Source: Shimia sp051201625 (GTDB lineage Bacteria; Pseudomonadota; Alphaproteobacteria; Rhodobacterales; Rhodobacteraceae). From it: a DNA stretch of 64,000 nt. Of this stretch, positions 17,285 to 25,538 are shown piece after piece. A model generated the notes under the pieces. It was not told the origin of the DNA. It searched no databases and saw nothing but the letters and a program-made list of their open reading frames with translations. Every line of letters begins with the position of its first letter. Within the stretch, counting starts at the first letter, position 1. The stretch lies in the NCBI RefSeq assembly GCF_051201625.1, contig NZ_CP179203.1, positions 1,364,001 through 1,428,000 on the forward strand, given 5' to 3'. The position numbers were made by a program, and so were the translations under genes.

Positions 17285-18001
17285 CTAACGGCAAACGCGA
17301 ATGATTTTATCAATGAGTGCGGCCAGACCCTTTGGATCTGCAAAAAACGGTGAATGTCCGGTTGGCATTTCGTGCAAGTTTTCCGCGGGCCAGCCGTCGG
17401 TCATGGTGACCTGAAATTCAGGTGGGATCGTGCGGTCATCGGTGCAACGGATGTAGCTTTTAGCAACTTTCTTGAATGTGTCGCCTAATTGGATAGGCGT
17501 TTCCTGTGGAGAAATAGCTTGCTGTCCAAGCCGAGCGCGCGCCAATTCTACCGCTTCTGGCGGACAGTCGTGATAAAATACCTCGTTTATCATGGCTGGA
17601 TCGATACCAAAACTGTACCCATCCAAGGAGTGCACGATGGCTGGCGCTAACGGTTGGCGAGGAGCTTTGCGTCGCATGTCGGCCAGAGAATACCCGTTCC
17701 ATGGGAAATAGGCGCACAGGTAGATTACCCGAGCGATCTGTTTAGGCGCCATGTCGGCGGCTTGTGTCACTGGGAAACCTGCCCAACTGTGAGCTACTAC
17801 AACTGTATCGCTGCCTAAAGCGTCGACGACACTTTGGGCACAACTGTCCAGCGTAACCTCAGTGATAGGCGTTAGATCGGCGCCATGACTTGGCATGTCG
17901 ATACTCCGAGGGGTGTGACCCAGCGCGTCTAGTTCTGGTGTCAGTTGACACCAGCACCAGGCGCCATGGCAGGATCCATGCACAAGCAGGATGTCAGACA
18001 T
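17285..18001 (-). CDS. alpha/beta hydrolase (esterase-like)
   Basis: 238-residue hydrolase of the small methylesterase-like group. The oxyanion segment is LLVHGSCHGAWCW. The nucleophile Ser is in VVAHSWAGFP, a candidate acid is in CTDDRTIP and the His is in PTGHSPFF. Its ATG overlaps the stop of the upstream PcaD-like gene by 8 bp, so the two are translationally coupled and likely act on related ester or lactone substrates. The exact substrate cannot be read from sequence. Confidence 0.8.
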   Translation of the reverse strand: MSDILLVHGSCHGAWCWCQLTPELDALGHTPRSIDMPSHGADLTPITEVTLDSCAQSVVDALGSDTVVVAHSWAGFPVTQAADMAPKQIARVIYLCAYFPWNGYSLADMRRKAPRQPLAPAIVHSLDGYSFGIDPAMINEVFYHDCPPEAVELARARLGQQAISPQETPIQLGDTFKKVAKSYIRCTDDRTIPPEFQVTMTDGWPAENLHEMPTGHSPFFADPKGLAALIDKIIRVCR

Positions 18002-18782
18002 GACCAGTTTCCTGCAGAAAATCGGAGAGTAATGCACCATAGGTCTCGGGTTGCTCGACGCAGGGCAGGTGGCCGGCACGATGGATCATTTTAAAACGGG
18101 AACCGGGGACCAGATCGATAGTTTCTCGAACTAGATCGGGTGGCGTTGCACCGTCTTCTGATCCTGCAATACCCAGAGTTGGTAATCTCAGTCCGGATGT
18201 GGGTGTATAAAAGTCGGTTCCCTTTATGGCGTGGGAACAGCCGATGTAACCGTCCGCAGGTGTTCTTTCGAACAAATTTTGCCAGATAACCACTTCCGGC
18301 TTTTTGAGATAATCCTTGCTAAACCAGCGTTGCATGGTTGCCTCTGCCAATGCAGCCACACCGCCTGATTTAACTGCAGAAATGCGATCGTCCCAAATTG
18401 ATGCGTTGCCAATTTTTGCGGCCGTGTTGGATAATACGAGCGCGCGGACTAAGTCCATACGTTTAACTGCCAGGCCCTGGGCGATCATTCCACCGATGGA
18501 AAGTCCAACCACAATCGCATCCTGCACGCCTAGGTGATCCAACAGTTGCTCTGCATCGCTAATGAGAGCTCCCATCGCATAAGGCCCAGTGGGCGCATCT
18601 GACAACCCATGCCCACGCACGTCATAACGAATGATCCGCAATCCCTTGGGGAGGTATGGTAGGATTGGATTCCAAAGCCGCATGTCGGTGCCAAGTGAAT
18701 TGATAAATACAACTGGAGCGCCGTCATGATCCCCGTCTACGCGATAGTGTAAACGGATCTTGTCAAAATTCGCAATTTGCAT
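17994..18782 (-). CDS. pcaD: 3-oxoadipate enol-lactonase-like hydrolase
   Basis: 262-residue alpha/beta hydrolase closely resembling PcaD, which opens 3-oxoadipate enol-lactone in the protocatechuate pathway. The triad is visible: VVGLSIGGMIAQ (Ser), GSEDGATPPDL (Asp) and RAGHLPCVEQP (His). The start is the ATG at 18782, with GGGAAG six bases upstream; an in-frame TTG two codons earlier is too close to that site. No other pca gene is in the window, so the true substrate could be another lactone. The gene symbol is by similarity only. Confidence 0.75.
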   Translation of the reverse strand: MQIANFDKIRLHYRVDGDHDGAPVVFINSLGTDMRLWNPILPYLPKGLRIIRYDVRGHGLSDAPTGPYAMGALISDAEQLLDHLGVQDAIVVGLSIGGMIAQGLAVKRMDLVRALVLSNTAAKIGNASIWDDRISAVKSGGVAALAEATMQRWFSKDYLKKPEVVIWQNLFERTPADGYIGCSHAIKGTDFYTPTSGLRLPTLGIAGSEDGATPPDLVRETIDLVPGSRFKMIHRAGHLPCVEQPETYGALLSDFLQETGHV

Positions 18783-19353
18783 ACTCAACTTCCCAACTTG
18801 AAATCTGCCACAATATGCCCGTGAGCGTTGGCACCTTTAATATAGCGCGCAACGCTAAAAAGTTCATCCATCAAATACTCAGTAAAAATGCCGAAATACA
18901 CCATTTTAGGGATTGGATTTGTTGCGCCGAGATGGAGACGTCAGCACGGTTATATCGGGTCAATACTTTCGCGAGCTTCACCAAATGCGGTTGTGAAAAG
19001 TATATCACTTTACGATTTGTGAACGAATAGATTTTCTGCTGATGTCTGATGTCTGATGTCTGATGTATGGTTTTCACGATATGAGTAATCTTCGTATTTT
19101 CTTAATTGGAAGTCTGATTGTCTCTTCATTTAATAGCTCGAAGCAGCATATAGGAGAATTTTTCGCATGGCATTTACCCAGCGACGATTCCACTGCTGAC
19201 GTTGCGATCTCCATTGTTGCCTACTTTCATGGCAATTCCTGCATTGCTGGCCTGCAGTTCCTCGACAATATAATGCGTCAGAACTGATGACGCAGCCATG
19301 TGCAGGGAGTTTCCCATTTTCTTGAGGTTCAATTCTTGTTGTGCGTTGAAACC
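18783..19353. other. intergenic region with heptamer repeat and coding debris
   Basis: 570 bases between the lactonase start and the dehydratase stop. It contains the CTGATGT repeat at 19039-19066. It also contains a 47-codon minus-strand open frame (19174-19317) with protein-like sequence (MGNSLHMAAS, ITVEEL-like YIVEELQASNAG) that lies in frame with, and directly after, the dehydratase stop. It probably represents remains of a decayed gene or a small ORF of unknown status. Confidence 0.4.
19039..19066 (+). repeat. tandem heptamer repeat, 4 x CTGATGT
   Basis: Four perfect head-to-tail copies of CTGATGT in the intergenic region upstream of pcaD-like. Seven-base units are not codon multiples, so they would shift frame within a gene, but here they are non-coding. 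Copy number may vary between strains. Confidence 0.9.
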
Positions 19354-20328
19354 CTAACCGTAGTCTCTGACGGCGTTTGCAAACACCTCTGCGTCGATAT
19401 TTCCACCCGTGCACACAGCTACAACTGCATCTCCTTCTATTTCCTTAGGGTGGAACAACGCCGCTGCTAGAGCAACAGCTCCACCGGGTTCAACAACGAT
19501 TTTCAAACGCTTGAAGGCATGGACAACTGCGCGAAGTGCTTCTTCTTCCGTAACTACAAGGCCAGGCCCGCATAGTCGCGACATAATTGGAAATGTGAGC
19601 GTTCCCGGCGCGGGAGTAATAATCGCATCGCAAAGTGAACCGGATTGGCGATTATTGGTTTCGATCCGACCAGAAATCAGTGAACGGGTAACATCATCAA
19701 ATTCCTCAGGCTCAACTGGGCGCGCTCGAAGGCCAGGCGCGTCAGCTTGTAGCGCTAATGCGATTCCTGAAGTAAGCCCGCCACCGCCGCAGCAAATCAA
19801 GACATCACCTGAAACTACACCTTTGATTCGGGCCTGTTCGGCGATTTCTAGACCAGTTGTGCCCTGTCCGGCAATCACCTGAGGTTCGTCGTAAGGTTTG
19901 ATCATTGTGAGCCCGCGTTCATCGGCAATTGCACGCCCCACGTCTTCGCGGCTTTCACCGTGAGGCCGGTCATAAAGGACAACTTCAGCTCCTAACGCTC
20001 GGGTATTATCTATCTTGAGTTGTGGTGCATCATTGGGCATGACTATCACCGCCGGTGCTCCGTGTTGGGATGCTGCGTAAGCCACACCTTGCGCATGATT
20101 GCCTGATGAGTAGGCGATAACGCCGTTGCGGCGGATTTGGTCATCAAGAGATGACACTGATGACCACCCGCCCCGGAACTTGAAAGACCCCGTATGTTGC
20201 AAGCATTCGGGTTTGACCAACACACGGCGTCCCGCAATTTCATCTAGGAACGGGGAAGAAAGAAGTGGTGTGTGTCTTACATAGCCTTTGAGCCGTTCAG
20301 CTGAGGCCCGGATCATATCAATATTCAT
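19354..20328 (-). CDS. PLP-dependent serine/threonine dehydratase family protein
   Basis: 324-residue fold-type II PLP enzyme. The Schiff-base Lys lies in HTGSFKFRGGW, the phosphate-binding glycine loop in ICCGGGGLTSG, and the C-terminus in CTGGNIDAEVF. The family includes threonine and serine dehydratases, racemases and hydroxyectoine dehydratase EutB, and the sequence alone does not decide between them. The ATG at 20328 has AGGAGA upstream and overlaps the preceding hydrolase stop (ATGA). It is the last gene of a coupled HAD-hydrolase-dehydratase operon. Confidence 0.85.
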   Translation of the reverse strand: MNIDMIRASAERLKGYVRHTPLLSSPFLDEIAGRRVLVKPECLQHTGSFKFRGGWSSVSSLDDQIRRNGVIAYSSGNHAQGVAYAASQHGAPAVIVMPNDAPQLKIDNTRALGAEVVLYDRPHGESREDVGRAIADERGLTMIKPYDEPQVIAGQGTTGLEIAEQARIKGVVSGDVLICCGGGGLTSGIALALQADAPGLRARPVEPEEFDDVTRSLISGRIETNNRQSGSLCDAIITPAPGTLTFPIMSRLCGPGLVVTEEEALRAVVHAFKRLKIVVEPGGAVALAAALFHPKEIEGDAVVAVCTGGNIDAEVFANAVRDYG

Positions 20329-21170
20329 GAAATCTCCTGTTCGCATAGGGCATTGACCCAGTCTGTCAGGACAGTGATGCATTCCGGCTCGTCCAGAAAG
20401 GGTACGTGTCCTCGGTCTTGGACAGTCGCTGCAATCATGGGCAGCCGAGCCTGCATATTCGCCAAAGTTTCAGCACTCAAAATATTTGAATTTGCGCCGC
20501 GCAGCGCGGCCAGTGGCATCCCGCTGAGCGCATCAAAGATCGGCCAAAGGTCAAGCGGTTGTGCATTGGGGTCGAAACTCGCCAGCACAGAAGCACGTAA
20601 CTTGGGATCATAATTGATTACCAGCCCGGTAGTAGTTTCAATGTAACGTTTTTTAACTTCGTCGCGCCATCTCGTCAAAGGCACATTGTGAAAACCGGGG
20701 ACCCCAGCGACGAGGGCTCGGGTTGCTTCGAGGACGGTTGAATAAGGAGGATTACGGCCCACGTGCGGCACGATGGTTTTGAGACCGTCGAATTCAATAA
20801 CTGGGCCAACATCGTTGAAACAAACGCCGGACAAGGTGTGGCGTGCCATTGCGGCAAGAGTTAGGGCGATTAGGCCACCGCGAGAGGTGCCGAGAATTGC
20901 CGTGCGTTCCAGACCAAGGTGATCCAAGAGCTCCAGAACATCCTTTGCTTCTTGAGAAATCGAATAGGTCGTAAAATCGTCACACCAGTCAGACTTTCCA
21001 CGTCCGCGGTAATCCATTCGGATAACTCGAGCCCGTGAAAGAGACGACATTGCGTAATCAAAGTCCGAGCTGTTACGGGTGAGACCAGCGAGGCACAACA
21101 CTACCGGACCATTGCCGCCAGTGTCATCAAAATAAAGCATTACACCGTCTGAGGAAATGAATTCTGGCAC
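20325..21170 (-). CDS. alpha/beta hydrolase with altered acid residue
   Basis: 281-residue hydrolase. The oxyanion block is VVLCLAGLTRNSSDFD, the nucleophile Ser is in ILGTSRGGLIAL and the His is in QDRGHVPFLDEP. In relatives as I recall them, the triad acid sits in RGxxSDILSAET. Here it reads RGANSNILSAET, Asn for Asp (AAT codon), so activity may be altered. The GTG start overlaps the stop of the upstream HAD gene by one base, and the stop overlaps the dehydratase start. The substrate is unknown. Confidence 0.82.
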   Translation of the reverse strand: MPEFISSDGVMLYFDDTGGNGPVVLCLAGLTRNSSDFDYAMSSLSRARVIRMDYRGRGKSDWCDDFTTYSISQEAKDVLELLDHLGLERTAILGTSRGGLIALTLAAMARHTLSGVCFNDVGPVIEFDGLKTIVPHVGRNPPYSTVLEATRALVAGVPGFHNVPLTRWRDEVKKRYIETTTGLVINYDPKLRASVLASFDPNAQPLDLWPIFDALSGMPLAALRGANSNILSAETLANMQARLPMIAATVQDRGHVPFLDEPECITVLTDWVNALCEQEIS

Positions 21171-21856
21171 TACAAAGCGGTCTTTTCAGGAATGCGGACT
21201 AGGTCGGTCAAAACGATTTGAGGCACCCATGGTAAACGATCGATGGGTTCCTCAGCGCGATTGACCCATGCAGTAGTAAAACCAAAGCCTGTGGCGCATG
21301 CCGCGTCCCATCCGTTGGAACTAACAAACAAAACATTATCAGGTTGGCATCCGAACTGCCTTAAAACAAGGTCATAGACGGGTGCGGCGGGCTTATAGAT
21401 GCCGACACTTTCTACGCTCAGTACGGCATCAAGTAATGAATCGATACCAGCAGAGTTAGTCGCAGCGTTCAGCATTTCGGGTGATCCGTTGGACAGGATT
21501 GCCGTGTTCATGCCTTGCTTTTTCAACTCGGCTAGCATATTTGGCACTTCTGCGTAAGCAGGGAGTTCCCAGTAAAGTTTTAGCAAGCGCTCTCGTAATT
21601 CTAAATCTTCGTCGATTCCAGCATTTTCGAGTGCCCAGTCGAGGCCATTTTTGGTCACATTCCAGAAATTTGTATGGGTACCAGCTACAGCGCGCAGCCA
21701 GGTATATTGCAACTGTTTGTAACGCCAGTCTCGAGCTACATGAGGCCAGTGTTGAACAAAGTCCTCTCTCCCGGGCTCTGCAGCAGCTGCGCGGGCGGCT
21801 GCGGCAACATCAAATAATGTGCCATAAGCATCAAAAATACAGGTTGTGATAGTCAT
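21170..21856 (-). CDS. haloacid dehalogenase, type II
   Basis: 228-residue HAD enzyme of the L-2-haloacid dehalogenase type, which hydrolyses 2-halo acids to 2-hydroxy acids. The nucleophile is Asp9 in CIFDAYGTLF, motif II is AILSNGSPEM, motif III Lys is in GIYKPAAPVY, and the SSNGWDAACA block matches the Ser-x-Asn-x-x-Asp of characterised dehalogenases. It is the first gene of a coupled operon with a hydrolase and a dehydratase. Whether it dehalogenates natural marine haloacids or acts as another HAD hydrolase needs assay. Confidence 0.85.
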   Translation of the reverse strand: MTITTCIFDAYGTLFDVAAAARAAAAEPGREDFVQHWPHVARDWRYKQLQYTWLRAVAGTHTNFWNVTKNGLDWALENAGIDEDLELRERLLKLYWELPAYAEVPNMLAELKKQGMNTAILSNGSPEMLNAATNSAGIDSLLDAVLSVESVGIYKPAAPVYDLVLRQFGCQPDNVLFVSSNGWDAACATGFGFTTAWVNRAEEPIDRLPWVPQIVLTDLVRIPEKTAL

Positions 21857-22401
21857 AATTTTTTCCCCATTTTGATAAGAGTGGCAGGAATTCTAGTTGG
21901 GGAAAAGGGTCGTTTGTCATTCCCCTTACTTATAACTGTTGTTGGCAACGTAATCTGATTGTTGTGTTTATAAGTGCTGAATCATTGGACGCCTAGCAGC
22001 ACCTGCGAAGCTTGGCGATGCCGTTCGAACGCATTATTTTGAAGCAGTAAGTTTTAGTTTTGCTTTGATAGTTTAAAAGCCTCTGAGGACGATAAGCCGG
22101 TAAAAGATAAAAAAGTTGTTTCAACACTTTAGAGCTAGGTTTTAGGCCCATGCCGATGAAAGGCGACAAAATTGTTGGGGCGCCCCCAAAAGTCTCTGTA
22201 AATTGCTGCTGGAGTTGGATTGCAGCGTTAAATGATTGTACTTAAAGGCGATCTAGTATCAGAGGCCGCAGCTGCGTTCTCTGGATGACGAGGATCTGAT
22301 CTTTGCAATCGAATTTTCAAAACACTCTGAAAAAAATTACAGTGATGAAGAAACGTTGGAGACAGTTTGCATGTTCCGCATGCCTAAATCTTTGGCGTAA
22401 A
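21857..22401. other. intergenic region between tal and the HAD operon
   Basis: 545 bases without a supported gene. It includes a 10-bp perfect palindrome GGGGCGCCCC near 22176. It presumably contains the HAD operon promoter and the 3' end of the aldolase transcript. Confidence 0.45.
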
Positions 22402-23055
22402 TCAGAGAATTTTAATTCCGGCAGTTTCGATATCAGCAAGAAATGCCGCAAGACCTTTGTCTGTGAGTGGATGGTTGACCATCGCTTTGATCACACCCGG
22501 AGGCGCCGTCATAACGTCCGCACCAATCAACGCGCATTGGGTGATGTGATTGACAGTGCGTATAGAGGCAGCAAGGATTTGCGTCTCATAACCGTAGTTG
22601 TCATACATCTGACGAATGTCAGCGATCAGATCAGTTCCATCAATATTGATGTCATCCAAACGTCCGAGAAATGGTGAAATAAAAGTTGCTCCCGCTTTCG
22701 CTGCCAAAAGCGCTTGATTGGCGGAGAAACACAGTGTCACGTTGACCATGTGGCCATCGTCCGCGAGTGTTTTACAGGCCTTAAGGCCGTCCCAAGTAAG
22801 TGGGACTTTCACCGCGATATTGTCAGCAATTTTAAGAAGTTTGCGACCTTCGGAAATCATATCTTCTGCATCGGTCGCAGTGACTTCGGCAGAGACTGGC
22901 CCGTCAACCAGATCACATATTTCTTTGGTCACTTCCAGGATATCTCGTCCAGATTTTTTGATCAAGGAAGGGTTTGTGGTTACACCATCCACCATTCCGA
23001 GCGAATTGAGCTCGGCGATGGCATCGATTTCGGCAGTGTCTACGAAGAATTTCAT
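22402..23055 (-). CDS. transaldolase / fructose-6-phosphate aldolase family (TalC type)
   Basis: 217-residue short transaldolase of the Fsa/TalC subfamily. Typical blocks are MKFFVDTAEIDAI, GVTTNPSLI and the Schiff-base Lys in NIAVKVPLTWDG, then NVTLCFSANQALLAAKAGA. It serves the non-oxidative pentose phosphate pathway or cleaves fructose 6-phosphate. Family members of this length are decameric. It diverges from priA across a 134-bp intergenic region that must contain both promoters. Confidence 0.92.
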   Translation of the reverse strand: MKFFVDTAEIDAIAELNSLGMVDGVTTNPSLIKKSGRDILEVTKEICDLVDGPVSAEVTATDAEDMISEGRKLLKIADNIAVKVPLTWDGLKACKTLADDGHMVNVTLCFSANQALLAAKAGATFISPFLGRLDDINIDGTDLIADIRQMYDNYGYETQILAASIRTVNHITQCALIGADVMTAPPGVIKAMVNHPLTDKGLAAFLADIETAGIKIL

Positions 23056-23189
23056 GGGGAGTGCCCTTTGGTGGCTTGGACTCAGTTCGTGTTGGGTTTA
23101 CCTCATAGTTGTCCATGCTGAAACCCCGAATTCTGTCGGGTTATGTTAATCTCATGGTTTGACGCAGCCTGAGACAGGAAGGAAACGGT

Positions 23190-25385
23190 TTGGGGGACCC
23201 TAGTTTTTTTGAGGAAGGTGAACTGGTTGCAGTGCTGACCGCGCAACCGCTAGATAGGTTCCTTGATTACAAGGCACCTGAGGGTGGATGCCTTAGTGGG
23301 GCCTTCGTAGAGGTGCCGTTGGGCCCGCGCCTTGTTCTCGGCGTAGTTTGGGGCACGGGCAGGGGTGATTTTGACATTAGTCGAATTCGGTCTGTCAATC
23401 GGGTGCTAGATGTTGCCCCTATGGGCGTGGGCATGCGTGGCTTTTTGGAGCGGGCCGCGGAGTACACTCTGACGCCTCTACACGCCATGCTTCGCCTTGC
23501 TACCCGTGTTCCAGGCTTAAGTGATCCGCCGTCTATGCAACGGATCTATCGGCTTGGCAAAGGTGAGCCGGATCGTATGACTGATGCACGGCGTCGTGTT
23601 CTTGGGACGTTTTGGGATTATGGTGGGTCAGCTTTCACCATAGGTGAATTGAGCAGTTTAGCCGGTGTGACCAACTCTGTAGTCAAAGGACTGGTGAAAC
23701 AGGGGGTGGTTTTTGAAGAGGTTACACCGCGCGATCTGCCATTCCCACGGCTTGATCCGGAATATGGCGGCAAGCGATTGACTAATGATCAAATGTCTGG
23801 TGCGAAAGCGCTATGTGCAGGCGTTCAGTCTGGTCACTATGGGACAACCTTGCTGCGTGGTGTGACTGGATCAGGTAAAACTGAAGTCTACCTTGAGGCA
23901 GTAGCAGAGTGCCTGCGTAAAGGCCGGCAAGCGCTGGTGTTACTACCTGAGATTGCGCTTACTGCAGAGTTTTTGAAGAGAGTTGAAGCACGGTTTGGAT
24001 CGCAACCCGCAGAGTGGCACTCCGGCGTTACAATGACCGAACGTAGACGTACTTGGAAAATGGTTGGCAAGGGCAATGCATCGCTGGTTGTCGGCGCGCG
24101 CTCGGCGTTGTTTCTGCCTTATAGTGATCTTGGCCTGATTGTGGTCGATGAGGAACACGACACGTCTTACAAACAGGAAGATGGGGTGCTTTACAACGCG
24201 CGAGACATGGCGGTACTGCGGGCGTCTATTTGTGACGCTCGCGTGGTGCTCGCTTCGGCCACTCCATCGTTGGAAAGTTGGGCAAATGCTGAAGCCGGGA
24301 AATACGACATGCTGGAACTGACCTCGCGTTATGGCAACGCTTCCTTGCCTGAGATGCGCGTGATTGACATGCGACTGGAGAACTTACCACGGGAACGTTG
24401 GATTTCGCCGATATTAAAGCAAGCGGTGGAACGGCGTATTTTGGTTGGCGAACAATGTTTGCTTTTTATTAATCGCCGTGGTTATGCGCCCGTCACAATT
24501 TGCCGGGCATGTGGGCACCAGGTTGGGTGTGACCTTTGCGATGCGCGCATGGTCGAGCATCGCTTTTTGAAGCGGTTAATGTGCCATCAGTGCGGTCAGA
24601 CCAAAGCGATGCCTGAAACATGCCCTAGTTGTGGTGCCGCGGGTAAACTTGCGCCGGTTGGTCCGGGCGTGGAGCGGTTGGCGGAGGAGGCGAAGAAGCT
24701 TTGGCCTGACGCACGTCTGGCTGTTTTATCGTCAGACCTTTTTGGATCTGCTCGTGCTCTGAAAGCAAAGATTGAGATGATTATTAATGGTGGTGCCGAC
24801 ATCATTGTTGGAACTCAATTGGTTGCGAAAGGGCACAATTTTCCTTTGCTAACTTTGGTTGGTGTGATCGACGCTGATTTGGGGCTTCAGGGTTCCGATT
24901 TACGGGCTGCAGAACGTACATTTCAACTTATGCGTCAGGTGGCTGGGCGGGCAGGGCGTGCCGAAAAAAAAGGTGTTGCAATGTTGCAGACGCATCAGCC
25001 TGAACATGCAGTCATTCGTTCAATTCTCACGGGAAATGAATTGGAATTTTGGAGAGCTGAGGCGGATGAGCGACGATGCGCCGGCGTGCCCCCTTATGGG
25101 CGCATGGCGGGGATCGTATTGTCGGGACAGGATATCAGTCAGGTCTTTGATTTGGGTAATGCGCTTGCGAGAAATGTGGGAATGCTAAAGGCAATTGGCG
25201 CAGAAGTTTTTGGACCAGCATCAGCGCCGATCGCGCGGGTTAAGGGGCGTCATAGAGTCCGTTTGCTGGTCAAGGCAGACAAGGGCGCTCCTCTACAAAA
25301 GGCTGTTGCGGAATGGGTTGGGCAGTTTCGCCTTAAGGGTGATTTGCGGCTTTCTGTCGATATAGATCCTCAAAGCTTTTATTAA
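23190..25385 (+). CDS. priA: primosomal replication restart helicase PriA
   Basis: 3'-to-5' DNA helicase that reloads the replisome at stalled forks. 731 residues: N-terminal 3'-DNA-binding domain (about 10-110), Walker A RGVTGSGKTEVY (about 222-233), DEEH box in VVDEEHDTSY (about 318), and a zinc-binding insert with paired cysteines (CRACGHQVGCDLC ... CHQCGQ ... CPSCG, about 437-487). A C-terminal helicase lobe includes GTQLVAKGHNF. The TTG start has AGGAAGGAAA directly upstream. Confidence 0.95.
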   Translation: MGDPSFFEEGELVAVLTAQPLDRFLDYKAPEGGCLSGAFVEVPLGPRLVLGVVWGTGRGDFDISRIRSVNRVLDVAPMGVGMRGFLERAAEYTLTPLHAMLRLATRVPGLSDPPSMQRIYRLGKGEPDRMTDARRRVLGTFWDYGGSAFTIGELSSLAGVTNSVVKGLVKQGVVFEEVTPRDLPFPRLDPEYGGKRLTNDQMSGAKALCAGVQSGHYGTTLLRGVTGSGKTEVYLEAVAECLRKGRQALVLLPEIALTAEFLKRVEARFGSQPAEWHSGVTMTERRRTWKMVGKGNASLVVGARSALFLPYSDLGLIVVDEEHDTSYKQEDGVLYNARDMAVLRASICDARVVLASATPSLESWANAEAGKYDMLELTSRYGNASLPEMRVIDMRLENLPRERWISPILKQAVERRILVGEQCLLFINRRGYAPVTICRACGHQVGCDLCDARMVEHRFLKRLMCHQCGQTKAMPETCPSCGAAGKLAPVGPGVERLAEEAKKLWPDARLAVLSSDLFGSARALKAKIEMIINGGADIIVGTQLVAKGHNFPLLTLVGVIDADLGLQGSDLRAAERTFQLMRQVAGRAGRAEKKGVAMLQTHQPEHAVIRSILTGNELEFWRAEADERRCAGVPPYGRMAGIVLSGQDISQVFDLGNALARNVGMLKAIGAEVFGPASAPIARVKGRHRVRLLVKADKGAPLQKAVAEWVGQFRLKGDLRLSVDIDPQSFY

Positions 25386-25439
25386 AATTCTGATTACGTG
25401 TTGGCATCGAAAGCTGAAAGTTTCGCAAACCTTAAGCTT

Positions 25440-25479
25440 CAATTGCAAGAGAACCACTGCAATTGGAGCGATATTTTTT
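25440..25479 (+). terminator. possible priA terminator
   Basis: CAATTGCA and TGCAATTG form a perfect 8-bp stem, with a T run (25474-25479) 8 bases further on. The spacer makes it a weak intrinsic terminator candidate. Confidence 0.4.
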
Positions 25480-25538
25480 AGGCTAGGCTACAATTTTTTT
25501 CTCTCGCCTTTCAAGTGCCGTAGGCGTATCCAAAAAAA

